Shown in pieces: positions 54,849 to 63,690 of a DNA stretch of 64,000 nucleotides. How positions within the stretch are numbered: position 1 is the first letter of the stretch; each line of letters opens with the position of its first letter. Made by a program: the position numbers and the translations under genes. The notes beneath the pieces were generated by a model, which was not told where the DNA came from, ran no database searches, and saw nothing but the letters and a program-made list of their open reading frames with translations. Source of the DNA: Ferruginibacter sp. (GTDB lineage Bacteria > Bacteroidota > Bacteroidia > Chitinophagales > Chitinophagaceae). The stretch lies in NCBI GenBank assembly GCA_013141115.1, contig JABFRP010000002.1:1724647-1788646 (forward strand), read 5' to 3'.

Positions 54849-55958
54849 ATGAAAAAATTTCTTGCCTTTTTTTTAATAACTATAAGTATTTCCCAGCTTG
54901 TTTTTGCCCAAACAATAGTTGTAGTTAACAAAGATTATAATCATCCTGATAAGTACGAAGCCGTATTACTTAATGCTGCTGGAAAAGTATTAAGAACAAT
55001 GAATAAAATTAATAACGAGGATGTTTCAAATTTTTCCGAAGGAGTTTGGATATGCCAGGTTTCTAAAGATGAAAAAGATAATTTCTTTTTTTATTCTAAT
55101 TTTTTAAATGAAAAAGGAGAAAAAATATTGGCAAATGACATTAAAGGATTTGCCTGGGGTTTTTCGGATGGCTGCTGTTTAATTACGCATAAAGCTGCTA
55201 ATGGTTCGGAAACCTGTTATTATGTAGATAAATCTGGAAAGGAAGTTTTTAAACCAATCCCGAATAAGCTAGGTAGTTTTTATAAAGGAGTAACCTGGAA
55301 AAGTGGACAAAAGGGAACTGACGAAGAATATTTATACGGTTTGATCAATAAAAAAGGCGAATGGATTTTAAAACCAGTTTATTTTGAGATAAAGGATTTT
55401 GAAAATGGAGTAGCGCAGGTTATGACAGCTATGTCTGCAGCAGACCGTAGTTCATCTCAAAAGTATGACTATATAGATACAAAAGGCAATATTGTAAATC
55501 CTCCTCATTTTTCAAAGCAGTATGACAGATATGGCAGCTTTAGCGAAGGCATCTGTATGGCAGGTGCAAAAGTTGAGGTCAATTCGTTTAAAGAAAAAAT
55601 TGAATTCACGGCTATTGACAGTACAGGAAAAGAGCTGTTTGCCAAAAAAATTTATTCGTCTGAAATTGGAGAGAGCATACAACTGAAAAATATGGTTTTT
55701 AAAAATGGGTTATGCCCCACTTCAGATGGATATATTAATGCCAAAGGCGAAGTGGTTATTCAGTTTGCAGGTCAAATTATAGCAGATGCAACGGCATTTA
55801 ACAATGGATTGGCAAGCTTTAAAATGATACCGGAAAATGGTGATGGATTTAGTTTTAAATACACGGTGATCAACATTAATGGAAAAATTATCTGGCAATC
55901 GGTTGAAAATAAATTATCTCAAAAGTTTGACATTAAAAATCAGTATTTCAGTAACTAA
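54849..55958 (+). CDS. Secreted WG-repeat-related protein
   Basis: A 369-residue protein with a signal peptide (ends LVFAQ). WG-like motifs are visible, for example LYGLINKKGEWILKPVYFEI, GSFYKGVTW, FADATAFNNGLASFK-like and YINAKGEVVIQFAGQ. It ends KNQYFSN. The repeats are less regular than in the gene at 57474. Function unknown. It lies 49 nt after the small membrane gene and is probably cotranscribed with it. Confidence 0.7.
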   Translation: MKKFLAFFLITISISQLVFAQTIVVVNKDYNHPDKYEAVLLNAAGKVLRTMNKINNEDVSNFSEGVWICQVSKDEKDNFFFYSNFLNEKGEKILANDIKGFAWGFSDGCCLITHKAANGSETCYYVDKSGKEVFKPIPNKLGSFYKGVTWKSGQKGTDEEYLYGLINKKGEWILKPVYFEIKDFENGVAQVMTAMSAADRSSSQKYDYIDTKGNIVNPPHFSKQYDRYGSFSEGICMAGAKVEVNSFKEKIEFTAIDSTGKELFAKKIYSSEIGESIQLKNMVFKNGLCPTSDGYINAKGEVVIQFAGQIIADATAFNNGLASFKMIPENGDGFSFKYTVININGKIIWQSVENKLSQKFDIKNQYFSN

Positions 55959-55970
55959 ACTTCATTTGAT

Positions 55971-56053
55971 CATGAAAAATATTTACAGCAAACTGCATGT
56001 AAGCAGTAAAATTGAATCGCTGCAAATAAGTTTAAAAAATAAATGGATTTAAA
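55971..56053 (+). pseudogene. Duplicated 3' end of the response-regulator gene
   Basis: The 83 nt repeat 54231-54313 with about two substitutions. They encode HMKNIYSKLHVSSKIESLQI and the final SLKNKWI. There is no upstream receiver or HTH coding sequence, so it is a gene fragment left by the duplication. Confidence 0.9.
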
Positions 56054-56124
56054 CAGTAACTATTCCTCCGGTACTTCGCTGCAATTACTACAACACCCAC
56101 CCACAACCTAATTTTTAAGTTAAA

Positions 56125-56142
56125 ATGCCTCACAGAGGGTAT
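56125..56142 (+). promoter_or_regulatory. 18-bp element, site E
   Basis: Identical to site D, ending 49 nt before the ATG at 56192. It is part of the duplicated segment, yet remains unchanged while surrounding bases have drifted. Confidence 0.7.
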
Positions 56143-56191
56143 AGTTTAAGAGACTAATAAAGGAGATTTTTATACCATAAACTATATAACT

Positions 56192-56572
56192 ATGGTAAGC
56201 AACACCAGTATTGAAATAACCCCATCAACAACAGTGATACAAAAAGAAGTACCTGCGGATTACTCCGCATTATTGCTTTTACCAGTAGCGGTAGTGGCAG
56301 CGCATCAATACAGCAAAAAACAAATGCGTAAACTTGGAAGAAAAATGATGTGGCAGTTGATGAAACTGAAGCTGAAATCAATGTTCTCTTTCAAAGGAAA
56401 GAATGGGAAAGGATCGTCTTTGCTGGCAATAGTGCTTTTAATAAGCCTTGCTTTAGGGATTCTAGGTGTTATAATTTGGAATTTTGGCCTGGGTCTTTTA
56501 ATTTTTGCTGCCTCAATGGTATTTAGCGCTATCTATATATTTATTTTCAATCCATTACATAAGCCGTACTAA
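56192..56572 (+). CDS. Small membrane protein, paralogue 2
   Basis: A 126-residue paralogue of the protein at 54446. The N-termini are nearly the same (MVSNTSIEITPSTTVIQKEV, then ADYSALLLLPVAVVAAHQYS), including the basic KKQMRKLGRKMMWQL region. The C-terminal two helices have diverged and end in FIFNPLHKPY. Function unknown. Conservation of the N-terminal half suggests that it holds the active part. Confidence 0.7.
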   Translation: MVSNTSIEITPSTTVIQKEVPADYSALLLLPVAVVAAHQYSKKQMRKLGRKMMWQLMKLKLKSMFSFKGKNGKGSSLLAIVLLISLALGILGVIIWNFGLGLLIFAASMVFSAIYIFIFNPLHKPY

Positions 56573-56592
56573 ATTTTCAGAAAAAAGAAAAA

Positions 56593-57228
56593 ATGAAAAA
56601 AATAATCCTGGTCTCTGTCGTGCTGTTAATAACAGTTTTTGCAGGTGCACAAGATAAAATGTTCAGCGTTTCGCTAACGGGTGGTATTTCACTTCCAAAA
56701 TACATTTACAAGTACAATAAGGTATCATCACCCAGAAATATTTACCAGGGTTATACGGGAGGTGTATTTATTGAATGGAATAAGGATGTATCTTTTATAA
56801 GTATTGCACTTGGGCTTAATTATTTACAAGCCGGTGCCATTAATAAAACCCCTGCAATTGCAAATGCAGTTGAATCAAAAAACAGGATTAATCACTTTCA
56901 GGTGGAAGCATATTTTTTAAAATTTCAACCAGTAAAGGTTTTTGAAATAAGGGGTGGTTTTTATTTTAATACAGCAATGAGCGGGCAGGCAACAATAACC
57001 AAAACAGACGGTACTATTACTAAAACAGACTTTAAGTTTGGCATCACAGAAGACAATGATTTTCATAAAGGTGATCTGGGTCTTACCGTTAAATCATTTA
57101 TTAATATTTCCAGATTAAAATTGAGTGCTGCATACCAAATGGGAATTGACAATATTTCGGCAAAAGTACCCGAAGAAATTAAAAATAGAATATTTACGAT
57201 TGGCATTGGATATAGCCTGATAAAATAA
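56593..57228 (+). CDS. Outer-membrane beta-barrel protein
   Basis: A 211-residue secreted protein (signal ends FAGAQ). Strand patterns are FSVSLTGGISLPKYIYKYNK, FISIALGLNYLQAG and RLKLSAAYQMGIDNIS, with the C-terminal IFTIGIGYSLIK. It resembles small outer-membrane barrels. It occupies the place that the WG-repeat gene has in duplication unit 1, and lies 20 nt after the small membrane gene. Confidence 0.7.
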   Translation: MKKIILVSVVLLITVFAGAQDKMFSVSLTGGISLPKYIYKYNKVSSPRNIYQGYTGGVFIEWNKDVSFISIALGLNYLQAGAINKTPAIANAVESKNRINHFQVEAYFLKFQPVKVFEIRGGFYFNTAMSGQATITKTDGTITKTDFKFGITEDNDFHKGDLGLTVKSFINISRLKLSAAYQMGIDNISAKVPEEIKNRIFTIGIGYSLIK

Positions 57229-57409
57229 TTTCAGCCATGTTATTTTAGAAAAAACAGTAACAATCATGTATAGGTTTTTAGTGTTGTCAATTTTACTGGA
57301 GTACAAGGATATTGATAAGATTACAAAAGCGGTTAAAGTACCCCAGGGAGAGATTGTGGAAGATGATTAAGTGGAGGCAGTTGGCAAAATAATCCGGCGT
57401 TTTAGCAAA

Positions 57410-57453
57410 AAAAAAATATCAAAAAAGTTAGTAAATAAAAATCAGTATGTCAG
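57410..57453 (+). pseudogene. Relic of a WG-gene 3' end
   Basis: The stretch resembles the end of the gene at 54849: KNQYVSK-stop here and KNQYFSN-stop there. Similarity continues through the spacer to CATGAAAAATAT. The upstream frame is broken. A 34-codon frame at 57266-57370 (MYRFLVLSILLEYKDIDKIT...) is also in this gap, but I do not regard it as a supported gene. Confidence 0.55.
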
Positions 57454-57473
57454 CAAATAAACTTTGTTCCAGC

Positions 57474-58823
57474 ATGAAAAATATATTTCTATTTGGATTT
57501 ATACTGTGCAGCAATATTTGTGCAGCACAAAATAATTCAGCAGTATTAAATAAACTGCTGAAAACTTACGACCAGGTATATGGGTTTTATGAAGGTGTTA
57601 CCAAAGTGCAGTTAAAGGGCAAGTTTGGTTTTGTTGATTCTTCTGGCAAAGCCATTACCAAAATAATATATGAAGATGCTGTAGAATTTGCCAATGGCCT
57701 GGCCGGAGTTATGATCACCAATAATATTGGTTTGCCTAAATGGGGCTTTATTGATAAAACCGGTAAAATGGTAATACCTGCTATTTACGGAGGATTTTCG
57801 GCAATGAACGAAGGATTAATAGCAGCTGACCTGAATGGTGATTATGGTTATATAGATAAAACAGGAAAAACAATTATTCCATTTCAGTTTGAGTATGCCT
57901 ACACTTTTAGCGAGGGACTGGCATATTTTGTTAAAGACGGGAAAGCCGGATTTATAAATAAAACGGGGCAAATAGTTGTTCAGCCAAAATATGATGAGAT
58001 GAATGTGAATTGTAAGAATGGGATAATTCCTGTTAAGCTGAATGGCTTATATGGTTTTATTGATAGTAAAGGCAATGAAATAACGCCTGTTAAATATGAA
58101 AACATACAGGAGTTTACTGAGGGTATAGCTGCTGTAAAGATTAACAAATTATGGGGAGCTATAGACCAAACGGGTAAATTAGTTATCCCTGCCATATACA
58201 CTACGGTAATAAATTGTACTGATGGAATTATAGGTGCAGAACTGAATGATAAATGGGGTTATTTGAATAAAGAAAATAAAACAGTGATACCCATAAACAA
58301 TGTGGAAATGGGTTATGTAAAAGAAGGCTTGATGTGGGTGAAAAATAGTGACAAAAAATCATACTATAACACAAAAGGCGAACTGGCTTTCAGTGGTGAA
58401 TTTGATGATGCCAAATCATTTAAAAATGGAATTGCTCTTGTAAAACAGGGGCAAAAATGGCATTATATAGACATTTCAGGGAAGGCCCTTCCTGATACAG
58501 AGTATGAACTGATTGGCAACTTTTCTGACGGGTTAGCTGCCGTACTAATAAATGGGAAATGGGGCTTTATAAATAATAAGGGGGTTGTTGTAATTGCTCC
58601 GGCATTTGATGATGCTGATGCTTTTACAGCAAGGTTTTGTACCGCAAAAAAGGATGGTAAGTGGGGCTTAATAAATACCAAAGGGGAATGGATATTAAAA
58701 CCCATTTATAATGATCTAATACTTACTGAAACCGGACTTATAAAATCTCAATTAAAGGAAGGGGATAACCAGTTAAATATTAATGTAAGGGGTGAAATAA
58801 TTTATGAAAAAAGTGGCGGGTAA
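57474..58823 (+). CDS. Secreted WG-repeat protein
   Basis: A 449-residue protein from the ATG at 57474 (signal ends ICAAQ). It has about ten WG repeats of 40-45 residues, with cores such as KWGFIDKTGKMVIPAIYGGF, DYGYIDKTGKTIIPFQFEYA, LYGFIDSKGNEITPVKYENI and KWGLINTKGEWILKPIYNDL. It is expected to be extracytoplasmic. WG-repeat proteins are often encoded near secreted or surface proteins, with unknown ligands. An in-frame start at 57447 lies in the relic of the preceding WG gene and is rejected. Confidence 0.82.
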   Translation: MKNIFLFGFILCSNICAAQNNSAVLNKLLKTYDQVYGFYEGVTKVQLKGKFGFVDSSGKAITKIIYEDAVEFANGLAGVMITNNIGLPKWGFIDKTGKMVIPAIYGGFSAMNEGLIAADLNGDYGYIDKTGKTIIPFQFEYAYTFSEGLAYFVKDGKAGFINKTGQIVVQPKYDEMNVNCKNGIIPVKLNGLYGFIDSKGNEITPVKYENIQEFTEGIAAVKINKLWGAIDQTGKLVIPAIYTTVINCTDGIIGAELNDKWGYLNKENKTVIPINNVEMGYVKEGLMWVKNSDKKSYYNTKGELAFSGEFDDAKSFKNGIALVKQGQKWHYIDISGKALPDTEYELIGNFSDGLAAVLINGKWGFINNKGVVVIAPAFDDADAFTARFCTAKKDGKWGLINTKGEWILKPIYNDLILTETGLIKSQLKEGDNQLNINVRGEIIYEKSGG

Positions 58824-58866
58824 TAAAAACAGCCATCATAATTTAACCCAGTAAAATACAATTTAA

Positions 58867-60432
58867 ATGAAAAAGATACTGCTATTCTGTTCACTTATTT
58901 CTGGCGATATAGTATTTGCCCAGAATGCTCCTGTAATCCAAAACATTACCGTGCCTGCACCTGCACTGGATAATTCTTCAATGACCTATCGAAATGCGAT
59001 TATTGATATGCAATTTAGCGCACAAAATAAAGACCTGTTTTATATAAAAAACCAGGGAGGATTAGATCTGATTAATCAGGATGATATGACCATCTATTCT
59101 GTAAATGAAAAAAAACATATAGGAATAGCATCCATACCAACGCTCATAGAATCAAATAACGGCAGAGAGGCTTTAATAGATTTTCAAAACAATAATAAGC
59201 GTATTCAAAAAGAAGGCGAAATGTATCAATATGGAATTTACACAACCAATTACCAAAATGCTACACAAAATTTCATAGATGCTACATATAAAATTGTATT
59301 CAACAATAATAAGTCTGTAAGATTCGATAATGATGCTGCAATTCCTATTTCTATATTTAATCATAAAAACCAAACTACAGAACAAAGTATAACAGATTTT
59401 AAGTTTTGGAAAAATACAGATTCTTTAAGTGTATTTATAAAATCGGAAAAAGAAAAATATCTTGAATTTGCAAAGAAGTATTATGCCTATCAGTACAAAG
59501 GGATAAAAAAAGAATATAGTGAGCATTACAAAAAAAGTATGTATTACCTCGGAGGAATTAAGGCAAGGTATGACCCGGCAAAACAAGTAGCACACATTGT
59601 AATAAAAATTGAAATAAATAATCTTTGGGGTTCAAGTTTGTATAATTATTACTCCACTTTTAATTTTTTATACGAGATCGATTTTAAGCATAAATCGTAT
59701 ACAAAACTGGCATCATCTCATTATCCAATTACTTTAAAAGATAATTATTGTGCCTGGATACCAATCGAAAATGAACCAATTGACAATGAGACAATTTATG
59801 ACAGGCCAATTAAAAGTATATTATATTTTGATGAATACTCAACAACTGTTTTTGACAATGCATATATAAACAGGTTAAATCAATTGACAACCCCGGCAGC
59901 AGATGTAAAGTTTGAATTTGCAAATAACCTGTATCTTATTTTTAAAGAAAAAGCGCCGGGCAGCCGTTATTATTTTGTAAACAGGCAGACTAATGTCTGC
60001 GAAAAAATTGTAAACCTGCGTTTGCCATATAAAGATATTAATATGGTTTGGGACGATAATTCTTTAAAATCGGCAATACAGCTTTATAATGACCCGGGCT
60101 TTTCTTCAAAAAACCATGCTACCAGCATTTATATCATCGACTGGAATACACTCAGAGCAGATATTTTAGACGATCATGGGAATCAGCAAGCGTATGCAAA
60201 CAGAACCAATGCCTATATGGTACAAGCCGAAATCAACAGAGAAGCATTTTACAAGTCGCTGGATGAACAAAATGCAAGAGACAGAAAAAGCAGACAAGAA
60301 AATGAAGAGATAGAAAATACTATAAATAAAAATTGGGAAAAAGCAAAAGCAATAAAACAACTGCCATTATTTCCAACTAAAGTAACGTATTATTATTGGG
60401 GTACAGATGGACAGAAACATATAATTGACTGA
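58867..60432 (+). CDS. Secreted protein, unknown
   Basis: A 521-residue protein with a signal peptide (MKKILLFCSLISGDIVFAQ). The body is beta-rich with many tyrosines and asparagines. A charged helical region lies near the C-terminus (NARDRKSRQENEEIENTINK). The middle could be a propeller-like fold, but no repeat is clear enough to name. It lies 43 nt after the WG-repeat gene and seems part of the same run of secreted proteins. Confidence 0.6.
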   Translation: MKKILLFCSLISGDIVFAQNAPVIQNITVPAPALDNSSMTYRNAIIDMQFSAQNKDLFYIKNQGGLDLINQDDMTIYSVNEKKHIGIASIPTLIESNNGREALIDFQNNNKRIQKEGEMYQYGIYTTNYQNATQNFIDATYKIVFNNNKSVRFDNDAAIPISIFNHKNQTTEQSITDFKFWKNTDSLSVFIKSEKEKYLEFAKKYYAYQYKGIKKEYSEHYKKSMYYLGGIKARYDPAKQVAHIVIKIEINNLWGSSLYNYYSTFNFLYEIDFKHKSYTKLASSHYPITLKDNYCAWIPIENEPIDNETIYDRPIKSILYFDEYSTTVFDNAYINRLNQLTTPAADVKFEFANNLYLIFKEKAPGSRYYFVNRQTNVCEKIVNLRLPYKDINMVWDDNSLKSAIQLYNDPGFSSKNHATSIYIIDWNTLRADILDDHGNQQAYANRTNAYMVQAEINREAFYKSLDEQNARDRKSRQENEEIENTINKNWEKAKAIKQLPLFPTKVTYYYWGTDGQKHIID

Positions 60433-60461
60433 CAAATTGAAAAAGAATCAAAAAATATAAA

Positions 60462-60983
60462 ATGAAAAAAACACTGGTACTTCTTGCAGCAATACTATAT
60501 TTCAACCTGGCTGTAAAGGCGCAAACAACCGAGCAGATAGTAAGTAATTTTAAAACCTTACTTGCGGAAGCTGCATCTGATTTTAAGAATGTAAAAGGAA
60601 CAGTTCTTGAAAATGATTCCAGCCACAGAACTGTCTATTATAAATGTGCTAAAACTTTGGGATCATCATTTGAAGCAATATGTGTAAACTCAAATGACAA
60701 TACCAGCTATTTTTCTTCAAAATTTGAACATGGGTTGTCGGGTCAGGATGAATTAGCCAAAGGCTACACAGTGCTTCAGGCGGTATTAGATGTTTTAAAG
60801 CCTATGTTAAAAAGTGGTAATTATAAAGGAGGACAATACGAACAAGGAAAAAAGACATTAGTAGAACTTAAGGACCTTGATGGAAATTACATTGTGGAAA
60901 CTGAGCTATTGCCTGAATCGACGGGTAATGAAACTTCTCACATAAAAATTACAATTTATGGTAAGAGTTGGGGCAAGAAATAA
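60462..60983 (+). CDS. Small secreted protein, unknown
   Basis: A 173-residue protein with a signal peptide (ends AVKAQ). Charged helices (TTEQIVSNFKTLLAEAASDF) and a mixed alpha/beta body follow (YYKCAKTLGSSFEAICVNSN). No family was recognised. It lies 29 nt after the previous gene and 16 nt before the TPR gene, so it is probably in the same transcript. Confidence 0.6.
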   Translation: MKKTLVLLAAILYFNLAVKAQTTEQIVSNFKTLLAEAASDFKNVKGTVLENDSSHRTVYYKCAKTLGSSFEAICVNSNDNTSYFSSKFEHGLSGQDELAKGYTVLQAVLDVLKPMLKSGNYKGGQYEQGKKTLVELKDLDGNYIVETELLPESTGNETSHIKITIYGKSWGKK

Positions 60984-60999
60984 AAAGCAAATTTTAAAA

Positions 61000-62688
61000 A
61001 TGAAAAAAATATTAGTCCTTCTAACAACAATACTTTTCAGTGGAATAGTATTTGCCCAAACAGCTTATGATCCATTAACAGACCCTAATGTTCAAAAACC
61101 TGCAAACCCGGCCCTTTTTTTAGAGAATATGAGAGTAATGAGGCAATTAGAGATTTTACAAGGAACTGAATATTCAAGAGCAAAGTTTCAGGCATTTCTT
61201 GATGATTTCAACAAAACAAAAACCTGGACATCAACTATACAGAAGGTAGTTGTAAGAAACAACTTAGGAAATAACGCAGAAATAGAAGAGAAATACGAAA
61301 TCGCCAAGCAACAGTACTACCAGGTTGTTTGGAACAAAAATGATTACAGCGGTTACCCTACAGATGACCCCATTGTAGGTTTTTATTATTTTAAAACCTG
61401 TTACGATTTAGGCAGGCTGCTTTCTAAAATGGGAGATTATAAAAACTCATATGAGTTTTATACTGCTGCTGTGGATTTTTATAAAACAGATTCTTCACTT
61501 TATTTTGCCGCTGTGGCCGGGCTTAATGGTATAAAAGGCAAAACTATATCAGCAGTAACCGAAGGTGGTGCTATATTTAAAAATATAAACAAGGCTGTTG
61601 AATTAAAACCAAACAACTCAGCATACATTTCAATAAGAGGACAGTATTATTTAGAAATAACAAAGGACACTGTAAAAGCACTTGCAGATTTTAATAAAGC
61701 GGTACAGCTAAACCCAAACGACGAGAGCACGTATGAATATTTGGCAATAATCTATTATTATCAATCAAACTTTAAAGAGGCAATTAATAATATTAGCAGA
61801 TGCATAGCAATAAATAAATACGAAGCGTCTTATTATAATAAAAGGGCTATTTTTTATAACTATCAAAAAAATTACCAGGCAGCGTTAGCAGATTATAACG
61901 AGGCAATTTTTTTGAATCAAACCAACAATGAGTATTACTTAAGCCGTGCATTATGCTATGTTACGCTCAAAAATTATGCGGCTGCTTATGATGATTATGG
62001 TTTTGCCACTATGCTAAATCCCAGTGATGCCGATTCAAAAAAAGAATTGCAAAAGCTTGATCCCTTATTAAAGACTGAGTATGAAAAATTAGGTTTTACT
62101 CCTCAAAACGCTTATCAATTCTTTTTACAAAGAGCCGATAAGTTAACCTTGCTAAGTGAAGGGTTTAAACTAGGGCCTGCTATAATGAATTATTATAAAT
62201 GTATTCAGATAGAACCCAAAAATCCTCTGCCATACAACAAGGCAGGCATATTATTCAGGCAATTGAATATGAATAAATATGCTGAGCAGTTTTTACGCTA
62301 TGCAGCTTATGCCGATGGTAAAAACCCCGAATACTTTTTTCATTTGGGTAAATATTACTACGAAAACGTAGAAGAGTATAAAAAAGCTTCTAACTGTTTT
62401 GATACTGCTGCCCTACTTGGTTCTGTAAATGTAAGTGGGTACATTACAAATGGAGAAATTAAATACCTCAAGCTTAATAATAAAGATGGTGCGTTAAAGG
62501 ATTTTAATACAGCCCTGTCATTGGAGCCTGCTAACAAAGCCGCCCTTACTAACAGAGGAGTAATTTACTTTGATGTCTTAAAAAATTACAAAGCAGCCTT
62601 GGCCGATTTCGAAGCTGTAAAAAAACTTAACCCAAACGATAAACAGAATAATAGTTTTATTGAGGCTTGTAAAGAAAAATTAAAATAG
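61000..62688 (+). CDS. Secreted TPR protein
   Basis: A 562-residue protein from the ATG at 61000 (signal ends IVFAQ). TPR repeats are visible at about residues 200-340 (ALADFNKAVQLNPNDESTYE, AALADYNEAIFLNQTNNEYY) and 455-560 (GALKDFNTALSLEPANKAAL). A reading from 60958 would overlap the upstream gene. TPR proteins serve as scaffolds. The partner is probably one of the neighbouring secreted proteins, which is inference. Confidence 0.8.
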   Translation: MKKILVLLTTILFSGIVFAQTAYDPLTDPNVQKPANPALFLENMRVMRQLEILQGTEYSRAKFQAFLDDFNKTKTWTSTIQKVVVRNNLGNNAEIEEKYEIAKQQYYQVVWNKNDYSGYPTDDPIVGFYYFKTCYDLGRLLSKMGDYKNSYEFYTAAVDFYKTDSSLYFAAVAGLNGIKGKTISAVTEGGAIFKNINKAVELKPNNSAYISIRGQYYLEITKDTVKALADFNKAVQLNPNDESTYEYLAIIYYYQSNFKEAINNISRCIAINKYEASYYNKRAIFYNYQKNYQAALADYNEAIFLNQTNNEYYLSRALCYVTLKNYAAAYDDYGFATMLNPSDADSKKELQKLDPLLKTEYEKLGFTPQNAYQFFLQRADKLTLLSEGFKLGPAIMNYYKCIQIEPKNPLPYNKAGILFRQLNMNKYAEQFLRYAAYADGKNPEYFFHLGKYYYENVEEYKKASNCFDTAALLGSVNVSGYITNGEIKYLKLNNKDGALKDFNTALSLEPANKAALTNRGVIYFDVLKNYKAALADFEAVKKLNPNDKQNNSFIEACKEKLK

Positions 62689-62777
62689 TAAAAGGGTTAA
62701 TTTATTTAAACAGGCGGCAAAAATATTTAGAAAATAAAAATGTAATTAGAATGAGAAGTCTTAAAAAATATATAAAG

Positions 62778-63638
62778 ATGAAATTAACATTACTGACATA
62801 CATCAGCATAGTAATATTGAATGTTGCATCAGCTCAAACACCTAAAAAGCCAGTACCGGTTGTACGTAAACCAGTTACTATAGAACAACTGAAAACACAA
62901 ATTAACGAGGCGTACTCAAAAAAAGCTTTTGCCAAAACGATTGTATTATGTAATCAATTGCTGGCACGTACACCCAACGATACATTTAATACCGTAACCA
63001 AAATATTGTGTAAAGCAAAGTTAAAAAAGCACACAGAAGCTATTGCAGATCTAAAGCAACTGTATAAAACTAATGCGGCAGATTTTTTATCAGAATTTCC
63101 AACAGATGTGTATACCGGTGAATTTAAAGAAAGGATGGTAATTGCAGAACGGGAATTGTATTTTACCGAAGCTGCAAAGCTGGCTCCCGGCAATGCAAGG
63201 GTATATTTTAATCATGCTTATGAATACCTGGATGACAACAATTGCGAAAAAGCAATGGAGCTTGCAGAAAAAGGTTATCCCTTACTAAATACTGAAACTA
63301 TCAGCTTTACCAGAACTTATATTTATTTACATAAAAAATGTGGTGACAGAAATAAAGCATGGACAGTATTAACGGATTATGCAAATAAGTACCCCGATGA
63401 TTTGAATGCCAGGATACTTAAAGCAACTTTTTTAACCGAGGATAAAAAATATACTGAGGCGCTGGTTTTTGTAAACGAAGCTATTACCATTATGCCGGAA
63501 GGCAAAGATTTTTACCTGGTGAGGGCCAGTATTTATTTTAAAATGGATGATAAAGCCGCAGCTTGTAAGGAAGCAAAATTTATAAAAGAAAAATTTAATG
63601 ATGCTGCTGCAGTAAAAGAATTTGAATGTGCCGAATAG
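62778..63638 (+). CDS. Secreted TPR-like protein
   Basis: A 286-residue protein from the ATG at 62778 (signal ends NVASAQ). It has TPR-like helical repeats (AFAKTIVLCNQLLARTPNDT, HAYEYLDDNNCEKAMELAEK, KYTEALVFVNEAITIMPEGK). Three or four cysteines occur late in repeats. An in-frame start at 62751 adds nine residues. It is the next gene after the larger TPR protein, with 89 nt between them. Confidence 0.75.
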   Translation: MKLTLLTYISIVILNVASAQTPKKPVPVVRKPVTIEQLKTQINEAYSKKAFAKTIVLCNQLLARTPNDTFNTVTKILCKAKLKKHTEAIADLKQLYKTNAADFLSEFPTDVYTGEFKERMVIAERELYFTEAAKLAPGNARVYFNHAYEYLDDNNCEKAMELAEKGYPLLNTETISFTRTYIYLHKKCGDRNKAWTVLTDYANKYPDDLNARILKATFLTEDKKYTEALVFVNEAITIMPEGKDFYLVRASIYFKMDDKAAACKEAKFIKEKFNDAAAVKEFECAE

Positions 63639-63690
63639 GTTCGTTTGTATAAAATTGATAAGTTTTAATGGTAATTTTTAAAATTAATAC

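Larger units (their letters stand above)
54231..57472 (+). repeat. Tandem segmental duplication of about 1.7 kb
   Basis: Unit 1 is 54231-55970 and unit 2 is 55971-57472. Both start with CATGAAAAATAT and the response-regulator tail (about two differences in 83 nt), then a spacer, the 18-bp element and a paralogous small membrane gene. Both end in a similar stretch (KNQY(F/V)S(N/K) stop and spacer). The next base after unit 2 is again CATGAAAAATAT, the start of the WG-repeat gene at 57474. The middle parts differ. Confidence 0.8.

Noticed and set aside
57266..57370. 34-codon open frame between the barrel gene and the WG-repeat gene
   Set aside because: It lies in a duplicated, decayed segment and has no supporting features; it may be a fragment.
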